Source: Epiperipatus broadwayi (lineage: Eukaryota; Onychophora; Udeonychophora; Euonychophora; Peripatidae). From it: a DNA stretch of 64,000 nucleotides. Under the pieces are notes generated by a model. The model was not told the origin of the DNA and ran no database searches. It worked only from the letters and a program-made list of their open reading frames with translations. The stretch spans positions 5,287,739 through 5,351,738 of the forward strand of contig JAQFVV010000042.1 of the NCBI GenBank assembly GCA_028023455.1, in the 5' to 3' direction. The number at the start of each line of letters is the position of its first letter. Within the stretch, counting starts at the first letter, position 1. Below are positions 56,461 to 64,000 of the stretch, one piece after another. Position numbers and translations under genes: made by a program.

Positions 56461-57372
56461 TCATCATAGTAAAATGTGGTGTAAATTCTGTATTAATTTT
56501 TTTTTAGCAATTTGAAGGTTTATATATATATATATATTTAATTTTCGTATTTAAAATTCTATTGAGTACAGACAAATCAATACTTCAGGTATTACAATAT
56601 CATACTACCTCCTGAGCAACAAACCATGTGATTATTATTTCTTATTTTAATCAAGACATAGTGTATAATGAATATCACAACATTTTAAAATTTGATTCTG
56701 TCTTATAGGAGATTTATTCTAATTATTTTAACTTAAATCCTTAATCAAGAGATTTTCTTCAATCTATCTGTATTTTGGTAGCTGGCATAAACTTTTAAAA
56801 CTCTTACTGATGGATGAGTGAGCCGAGATTTATAATAGTCAATGAAAAGCATATGATTGAAGGTTAATTTCCTTCTGGACAATTACAGATTTTCAGCTTT
56901 TAATAATAATAGAATTTATATTTAAGATATAATTAAATATCAAGAATAAACAAAAAATTATTAGAAATAGAAATGAAAACTTGGTAAATTTACTATATAG
57001 ATAAAATAGGGCTCGTTTCTTATTTAAATTCGTGCATACATAACAATCTGTATGTATATTTTTTAAAATTTAACAAAAGGTTTTCTATGTGAATATTTTT
57101 TAATAGTCTATTATGACTTACAATTTAACTGATACAATTCTTTGTGAATTCTTTTATTTTTTGAATGAAGACAAGTAGTTTTGGGCTGATTTTAAACTTA
57201 CATGTAAATCAATAATTATATTTATATATGATTTCAGTCAATTTAGGCAATTGTTACATTTTTATTTACAACTGTCAAACTCACTCCACTCATAACTTTG
57301 GCACCATCCACCTCAGATAAATACAATAATGATCATAGATAAATACTTTTCATACAATAGAGATATATATGA
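56461..57372. other. AT-rich stretch with TA microsatellite
   Basis: A TA dinucleotide run lies at about 56520-56537. No gene or mobile-element end was recognised. Confidence 0.45.
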
Positions 57373-57433
57373 TAGTGACCTGGGCCAACTGATGAGTGCT
57401 GGTTCAGCATGAAATGCATCTTGGGAGTCATTT
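57373..57433 (+). ncRNA. hammerhead ribozyme motif, family beta, isolated copy
   Basis: Plus strand: outer stem I GTGAC with GTCAT, inner stem CCAA/TTGG separated by an internal loop, the core CTGATGA, stem II GTGCTG/CAGCAT with a GTT loop, intact GAAAT, a short stem III and cleavage triplet ATC. The only departure is a G-T wobble closing stem II at the core (C to T, CpG decay). This is the best preserved family beta ribozyme and may be active. The element around it is a short fragment ending by about 57480. Confidence 0.75.
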
Positions 57434-57479
57434 GTCTTTTATTGTATCTTTATTTATATGAATTTAAAAAGAATGTGAA

Positions 57480-58204
57480 AGTATGGAGGTTGTTTAAAAT
57501 ATCTATAAATTTAGGTACTATTAATTCCTAGGCAGCTTTCTTAATACTTAGAAATAAAATTCTCATTAGACTTTTCATCTTGTAGTTTATACTTGAACAT
57601 GAGATTCTAGAAATGGTATTTCTTGAGGATATATAGAGATAGGCAAGCAAATAATCCAAAAAGTTTCTAAAGTGAGTATCAATGCAGAATTGTGGGTAAT
57701 AGTGAAAATGGCTAATTTTAAATCATGCTAAATCTACCCTTGGACTGCAGTTTTTCTTCTATACTATTATTGGCACCATTCATGTTTCCATGGCTTTTTA
57801 TACAACCTGATATGTTAGTAGAAAACTAATATACCAAATAAAATAACATTAAATTTTTTTGTCAGATTAATTCAGAAATCTGATAGAAAAAAAAAAATTG
57901 TTTTACCATAACAAATAGACTGCTTTTATAAAAACAAATCTTTAGAATATTAATCTGGTAACTGATTATTTTTCAATTAGTTATACGAATTTCATTGTTT
58001 TAAAATAAACAAAATACAATTGAAAGAATATTTCAGTTTATTAATTTTAACCAAGCAGACAACAGGATATAAATTAACATTATAAAAAACTATTAACATA
58101 TTTTAAAATCAAAGAAAGAAATCTGATTACTTTATTTCTGTCTTCTCACAAATAAAAAACTAAAAATAAAAACGTGTTCAGTTTAATAAAGCATTTTAGA
58201 AATG
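57480..58204. other. AT-rich stretch without recognised genes
   Basis: No supported feature. Confidence 0.4.
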
Positions 58205-58214
58205 TGCTATAGTT

Positions 58215-59187
58215 TGGGTAGTCATCATCATCATCAACCATTATCAATCCACTGCAGGATGAAGGTCTCTCCAAGTTTAATCCATCTTCTCCGATCTTTA
58301 GCTTCTCTTCTCCACAACACCCCTGCACATTTTCTTATTTCATCCATCCATCTCACATGTGGTCTCTTTCTGGGTCTTTTAAATATCTTGGAATCCAGTT
58401 TAAAATTTCAATTGTCCATCTATTATCATCTCTTCTAGCAATATGTCCAGCCCAACTCCATTTCAATCTTTTAATTTTTTCAATAAGGTCAGTAACACCT
58501 GTTTGTTGTCTTACCCATACATTGCGTTTTCGATCTCTTCTTGTTACTCCTAACATATATCTCTCCATACTCCTTTGAGTAGTCTGAAGTCTCTGTATTG
58601 CTCTTCTATTAAGTGTCCAAGTCTCAGATCCATAAGTAAGAACTGGTAAAACACATTTGTTAAAAACCATCCTTTTCAAACACATAGGCATATTTCCTTT
58701 TAGTATCAAGTTATTTCTACCAAAAGCACTCCAACCAAGTTTAATTCTATGATTAATTTCCTCCATTATGTATCCATCTGTATTAATAATCTGACCAAGG
58801 TATTTGTAACTGTTAACTTCTTCTAATTCTTCATAATCAATCTTTATTTTCATATTTTGAGCAAATCGATTAAACGTTACTTTAGTCTTTTTAACATTTA
58901 TCTTTAGTCCTACTTTTCTACTTTCATCTGCTAACTCCTGCAACATTTCCTGCAGCTCTGAAGCATTATTTGCAAAAACAACTACATCATCTGCAAAATC
59001 TAAATGACTTAAATACTCTCCATTTACTTTCACTCCTTTAGTTTCCCATTTTAATCCACAAAATACTTCTTGTAGCACTGCTGTAAAGAGTTTTGGAGAT
59101 ATGGAGTCACCTTGTCTTACACCTTTCTCAATGTTGATTTTTCCAGTATCATTATGTAATCTAATTGTTGCTGTTGCATTTTTATAG
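58215..59187 (-). pseudogene. RTE-type LINE, best preserved 5'-truncated copy
   Basis: Minus strand, one long open frame from about 59187 to 58353. It starts inside the RT (IYKNATATIRLHNDT), then the palm motif VRQGDSISPKLF near 59110 and the intact catalytic box HLDFADDVVVFAN near 59000-58975. GLKINVKKTKVTFN and YKYLGQIINTDG near 58790 follow, then VLPVLTYGSETWTLNRR near 58620, and WAGHIARRDDNRWTIEILNW near 58430. A frameshift near 58385 moves the last part (RPHVRWMDEIRK) into another frame. The 3' end near 58225 is a GAT microsatellite tail, as in the 34.7-kb copy. The endonuclease and N-terminal RT are missing, so it cannot move, but the RT sequence is the least decayed in the window. Codons upstream of IYKNATATI belong to flanking DNA. 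Confidence 0.9.
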
Positions 59188-59261
59188 ATGCAAACATGAC
59201 ACTCTATGTGGAAAAAGACAAATTTATTAATATAGCTAAATAAATGGTTGTATGATTTCAA

Positions 59262-60080
59262 TATATATATATAGTGAAGTTGCTATATCTACTATATTTT
59301 ATTTCAAGCCTCTCTTGCACATATAGTATATAAAAGCTCACATTTTATTTATATAAGCTTTGTTTACAATAAAATATATATTGTTTATTGACCTGCAACT
59401 ATGCAATATTTTTAACATGATGATTTTATGTGTATGGTATACATATGCAATTTAAGATTATAGTATAAACAAAATTATAAAAAAATAATGTAGATATTAA
59501 TAATAAATTGAGATGGTACATTCACATATATATTACTGTGTTTTTACTCATTCACATTCTATCAAAAAATAAAAATAATAAAAAAACCCACTGTACTATA
59601 TCTTTATTTTTTAAAATAAAATGAGTAGTGAAGAGAAAGATTTTTATCATAAACAATGTACATATTCCAGGCAGTATCTTTTTTCCTCAATAACTTTTTT
59701 CCCTCTGGAAATGTTAATAGAAGCCTCACTATCAGCAGACAATAACCCTTCTAGTTGTTTTGATATATTTAAGTCATATTAGCTGTATAATTTAGTCATT
59801 CTTATTTACCATTACCCATTTCATTTCTGTTGCAATACAATAATATTTTATAGTTCTTATTTTTTGCCATTAGTAAATCAATAATTTTGTTTTTATCCCT
59901 TAAGAAAATTTTATGAATTTTATTAAATTTTATAAAACTTATTTACTTGACACTTAAAAAACATCTTATGTAAATACTATACTACATCAAAGTGAAGAAT
60001 AAAATGTCTTTCAACTTAATCTAAAAAAATATTAATAATTATGATCATATACATCAACTGGAGACAGAAAAATGATTACT
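59262..60080. other. AT-rich stretch without recognised genes
   Basis: No supported feature. Confidence 0.45.
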
Positions 60081-60312
60081 AAAGATCACATGATCACCAT
60101 CTCTTATACTAGCACATAATTGTTATTAAATAAGGCAAAACTCTCCATACAGCAGTGCCACCCTATGCCAACCAGAGTAATCAATGGATGCCAGAAGTAA
60201 TCAATGGATGTGTAGGCACTAGATAGGGATTTTATGCACAAGCCTTCTGGCATCCATTGATTACTCTGGTTGGCACTAGTGTGTGGAGAGTTTTGCCTTG
60301 TTTAAAAATGAT
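60080..60312. mobile_element. hammerhead family alpha, minimal palindromic copy
   Basis: The left arm (CAGTGCCACCCTATGCCAACC, AGAGTAATCAATGGATGCC) and right arm (GGCATCCATTGATTACTCTGG, TTGGCACTAGTGTGTGGAG) are reverse complements with a centre of only about 40 bp. AATCAATGGATG is duplicated near 60178 and 60197. All ribozyme sequence is deleted. The ends match other copies (GATCACATGATCACCATCTC at the left). The adjoining 60315-60420 is shared with 50430-50530. Confidence 0.7.
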
Positions 60313-60420
60313 TACTGTTATATCATAAAATTTATTAAATTTTCAAATCTTAATGTTTTTGTTTTATTTATGTATTCTTTTTTCTTTACATGTTTTTTCT
60401 TGGATAATATAAAAACATTT

Positions 60421-62965
60421 AGAGACTAAAGAATAAAATTAGTTTAGATAAATACTTTTGACACATTATCATCATATTCATGGATATCAAACAAATAACC
60501 CTGTTATTTCACTGTTAAAAATTAAAATATAACATTTATTATTTGAATACTATCAGTTCTCTGATTCATGTCATGTTCATTTTGCACAATAAACTGAATC
60601 ATCTTAATCTTTCTCTTTCTACCATTTCGTTCTTCACAAATAATCTCAATGATTCCAGAATAAAAACCTTTGAAATACAGGTGCATTGGTTAAATAAGTT
60701 TCAGTTCGTTTTTATGCCCAAGTGAATGCTAAGTCATCTTATCCTCAAATTAGCTTCCATTTCAATGTACTATATATACTGGCAATCCAATTAATTGTAC
60801 CCCTCTACATATATGAAATTAGACCAGTCCAATTTATTTATTTTAGCCTTCACATTACTAATCAATCTTTTCAAATTTGTAGAAGTTCTAAAACCAACAT
60901 TGAACTTATCAGCACATATTCCAATTTTATTTTCAAAACTGTATATATACAGTAGCACCATCTATTTTTGTGTGATTTCTACATTTCCAGTTTTCATATA
61001 TTTCTTTTAAAATGCACAACCTATCAAAATATATCAACTGCATTAAAACCAGATTTATCATATCAGAAATATAAATCTTCAAATTCTCAATCTTGTCATA
61101 TTCAATCTTACATAAAGTTGTTTCAATGCAAAAATACTCTCATAGCCATATCACACTTTAATATTAAATGATTTAATAGTTATTTTATGATACAACAAAT
61201 TAAGACTCTGCTTTATTTTAAAATCTAAATAGCAAATTTCCTCATCTTTTTCATTCTTTAATGTAACATAAGTAGTATATATTGATAGAGAGTATATCAT
61301 ACTTTCACTATATTTTCTTTTCACAAATTAAATATTTGCTTTTAAAAATACCTATTATTCAAATTTGATTATTATTTGAAGTCATAGTACTTTTATTGCT
61401 TATTACTTGGGAGGTCATATGATATTAGAACAACAATATGACAAGTGACTATAAAAAATTGAATTTTTGTAAGCTTAGAAATAGCTGTTAATGAAAATAA
61501 TTACTTTTTATTTTTCAATTATACATATAGGTAGATAGATGATATATATAGATAGTTAAGGAAATGGAGATAATTGAAGAAAAAGATAGAAGATATAATA
61601 TGCAATATTTCATAAGACTTTTCTCTTTTCACTAATAATTATTTTATAGTACAAAATATTTTTATCAAATTATATTTCCACAAAATATATGTTCTAAATT
61701 CTCTTTTGATGCTTCCAAACTGAATTTTTCATCCTCCATATTGACAATATGCCTCTCTATATAAGTATAATGAATTTTCAATACATCATTTACACTTGTA
61801 ACATTTTTTTTTTTTTTTTATCTAATCACCCTCAATTTTTGATCAGGTAGTTCATCATCCTAGAAATAGATATTATTTTTTATTGCTTTGTTATTTCTCA
61901 AACTATCATTTCTTTAATTATCTGTAATTAAGGTATAACCACTTACCTTTAATGGAGTGTTATTTAAACAGAACTAAATGTCAACAAGAGATTTGAAATA
62001 AAAAGTTATAGTTAATATTAACCCCTATTTCTTTTAAATATATGAATTGCTATATTTAAGTCTATTTAATTACTAAAGCAAAAATATTTAAAAGCTATAT
62101 ATATATATTCAAGTGGGGGGGGGGGATACAAAATCTGAGCTATACTTTACATGGATTTCATCGAATAATTATTAAATTGTTGTTATCAATACATTTTAAT
62201 GCCTCAGTATTAATATTTATTTTCTTCAGACCTTTGAAAAATGAGTGAGAATTTTCAATATTTATTTATATAAAAATTCTTTTAGAGAGATTACAAAAGG
62301 TTTAATTATGACCATTGTAATTCGAAGCAAGTCCTTTATGGCACTTAAAATGGTCTGTCAATTTAGTTAATTCCTTGGGAGATCATATGATGTTTGATAC
62401 ACATAACTGGCTGTTTGAGCATAGATGAGCCAGTCAATTGACAAGATCTTTAAAAATCAATCTAGGAATCTTTACCAGTTAAGAGCCTTCTATATCAATG
62501 TGTAGAATCACATTGGGCTAAATTAGTATCACCTGAGAAATTAAAATAAAAAAGTAAATAGAAGAATTAAAATAGTATAAGGATATTCAGGAAATTTAAG
62601 GCTATATTTGATATATACATGTCTTATACTAAAGGGGGAAAAGATTTTAATAAGTATTTCTCAGATACGATTTGTAGCTATGAAAAATAATAGTTTTATC
62701 TCTTCTACTGATAAACTATTATTCACTCATTGATCAGCAGTTCACAAGATGATAATGTTCACAGGCTTTTTAAAGTATTTAATAATAGCCATCTTACAAT
62801 TAAACAGGTATAAATAGTGGTTAATACATCACTACTCTAAGGTCATGGTTGATATTTATACTAAGATAATCTCAGCATCCACAAAAAATCATTTATAGAT
62901 ATATGGATATATTTACATCAGTTAATTTTCTCTATCTTCAAATAACTTAATATATTTTCTACTGT
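60421..62965. other. AT-rich gene-poor stretch
   Basis: No credible coding region. Open frames around 60540-61170 are AT-rich by composition and match nothing. A poly-T run lies near 61806 and a 10-base G run near 62114. GAGATCATATGATGTTTGAT near 62380 resembles the GATCATGTGATGTTTAG ends of family alpha, without a body. Confidence 0.45.
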
Positions 62966-63073
62966 TATGCACAGAGGCTAAACTCTCCATACAGTAGTGC
63001 TACCAGTCTAAGCCAGACTAATCTGTGGATGCAAGAAGGTTTGTTCATAAAATCCCTATCCAGTGCTACTCAT

Positions 63074-63127
63074 CCAATATCCCCAGACTAATTTCTATCT
63101 TATGACCTTCATCAGTAAGGAACCTTG
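63074..63127 (-). ncRNA. hammerhead ribozyme motif, family alpha
   Basis: Minus strand: an outer stem CCAA/TTGG and an inner stem TCCTTA/TGGGGA, CTGATGA intact, a weak stem II (GGTC region), GAAAT, and cleavage triplet GTC. Core boxes are present; stem II is imperfect, so activity is uncertain. Confidence 0.62.
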
Positions 63128-63466
63128 GATCTGAGGGCACTGCACCTAGATCTTAGGATCTAAGGCAATCCCCCAGCAGCCATCTTTTACCTTATTAGCT
63201 AACTATAAGGCTTTGAGTGCAAAATAAAAACACAAGAATGTTTTTAATTCAAGCTCATTAGCTTGTATAGACCTGAACTCAGTTCAGCAGCCATACTTTT
63301 TGGTGTCCTTGATTCTTTAATAACTATAGTCACCATAATCCTATTGGGCAGGATTTGTTTTAAACCACTAAATATTATGTAATCGTGATTTCTTATGCTT
63401 ACACAAACTGTTTACACAGGGTCTAAACTCTTCATATAGTAGCACCACCAGTGCAGTGCTCTCAGG

Positions 63467-63523
63467 TCCAAGACTTTTCACTGGTGAAAGTCACAAACTA
63501 AAAACTAGTCTGGGATTATTGGA
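63467..63523 (+). ncRNA. hammerhead ribozyme motif, family alpha, degraded
   Basis: Plus strand: the core reads CTGGTGA (A6 changed), followed by AAAAC in place of GAAAC and an intact GTC site. Two core changes make it almost certainly inactive. Confidence 0.55.
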
Positions 63524-63898
63524 TGAGTAGGCACTAGATGGAGATTTTATGCACAAATCTTTTTCCATCCATTGATTACTCTGGCTTGTATTGGTGGTGC
63601 CACTGTATGGATAGTTTAGCCTCTGTGCAAACAGCTTGTGTAAGATCATGTAATGTTTAGTGATTTAAAACCAATCCTGCCCAATAGGATTATGGTGACT
63701 GTGGTTATTAAAGAACCAAAGACACTAAAAAGTATGGATGCTGAACTGAGTTCAAATTTATACAACTATACAAGATAATGTGCTTGAATTGAAAACATTC
63801 TTGTTTTCATTTTGCAAAGCTTTATAATTAGTTAAGGCAAAATATGGCTGCTGGAGGATTGCATTAGATAATAAGATCTAGGTGCAGTGCCCTCAGAT

Positions 63899-63953
63899 CC
63901 AAGGCTCCTCACTAATGAAAGCCATAAGTTAGAAACTAGTCTGGGGATATTGG
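63899..63953 (+). ncRNA. hammerhead ribozyme motif, family alpha, one core change
   Basis: Plus strand: stem I CTCCTCA/TGGGGAT with outer CCAA/TTGG, the core CTAATGA (G5 changed to A), an imperfect stem II, intact GAAAC and GTC. The single G5 change is expected to abolish cleavage. Confidence 0.6.
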
Positions 63954-64000
63954 ATGAGTAGACACTAGATAGGGATTTTGTGCACAAATCTTGCATCCAT

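Larger units (their letters stand above)
62970..64000. mobile_element. hammerhead family alpha, inverted plus tandem array, cut by window end
   Basis: A minus-oriented unit (62970-63420, hammerhead at 63074-63127) is followed by plus-oriented units with hammerheads at 63467-63523 and 63899-63953, whose core boxes are 431 bp apart. Shared blocks are GGCACTGCACCTAGATCTTA, GCAATCCCCCAGCAGCCAT and CATAATCCTATTGGGCAGGA with its complement near 63690. Ends carry ACCACTAAATATTATGTAAT-type sequence. The last unit continues beyond 64000. Non-coding. Confidence 0.75.

Noticed and set aside
60540-61171. Cluster of four overlapping open frames
   Set aside because: All are AT-driven, overlap one another in different frames, have no motifs and no splice signals worth reporting.
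61801-61822. Poly-T run as retroelement tail
   Set aside because: No adjacent element body or target duplication could be found.

Overview
The window is AT-rich animal DNA, most likely from an invertebrate, in which almost everything recognisable is a decayed or nested transposable element. No intact host gene could be assigned; two weak host-exon candidates (about 1.8 kb and 54.8 kb) are listed with low confidence. Nothing bacterial or organellar was seen. The mix of APE-type LINEs, GIY-YIG Penelope-like elements (PLEs), Ty3/gypsy relics, Tigger/pogo and hAT DNA transposons, tRNA-derived SINEs and hammerhead ribozymes fits a metazoan; the phylum cannot be fixed from this sequence.

Layout. 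0-5 kb: an old LINE (minus strand) split by a SPIN-like hAT element. 5-11 kb: dispersed repeats, a hairpin MITE, and a tandem array interrupted by a nearly complete Tigger transposon, which itself carries a SINE. 11-19.4 kb: AT-rich sequence with a second copy of that SINE and a 360-bp tandem duplication. 19.4-26 kb: palindromic hammerhead elements, then two RTE-type LINE relics arranged tail to tail, the larger split by a Tigger-like MITE. 26-30.8 kb: AT-rich, gene-poor. 30.8-35.5 kb: another LINE family, a Ty3/gypsy relic and a truncated RTE copy. 35.8-40.5 kb: a tandem array of hammerhead units, then several Penelope fragments of one family (PLE-A) whose 3' regions carry a tRNA-like sequence. 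41-49 kb: a head-to-head inverted pair of a second Penelope family (PLE-B), its right arm split by a 1.2-kb repeat-built element, flanked by possible LTR copies and a gypsy gag-protease relic. 49.3-52.5 kb: two more hammerhead families, one with an apparently intact catalytic core. 53-64 kb: another PLE-A 3' end, the best preserved RTE copy, and a final hammerhead array running off the window edge.

The most notable signal is a set of about a dozen hammerhead-ribozyme motifs in at least three repeat families. Several occur as tandem units of about 430-465 bp joined to an inverted unit. This resembles retrozyme or schistosome Sm-alpha-type elements, in which tandem transcripts cut themselves into monomers. 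One family also carries a tRNA-type B-box match. These units are non-coding, and the Penelope and RTE elements in the window are candidates for their mobilising machinery, which is an inference.
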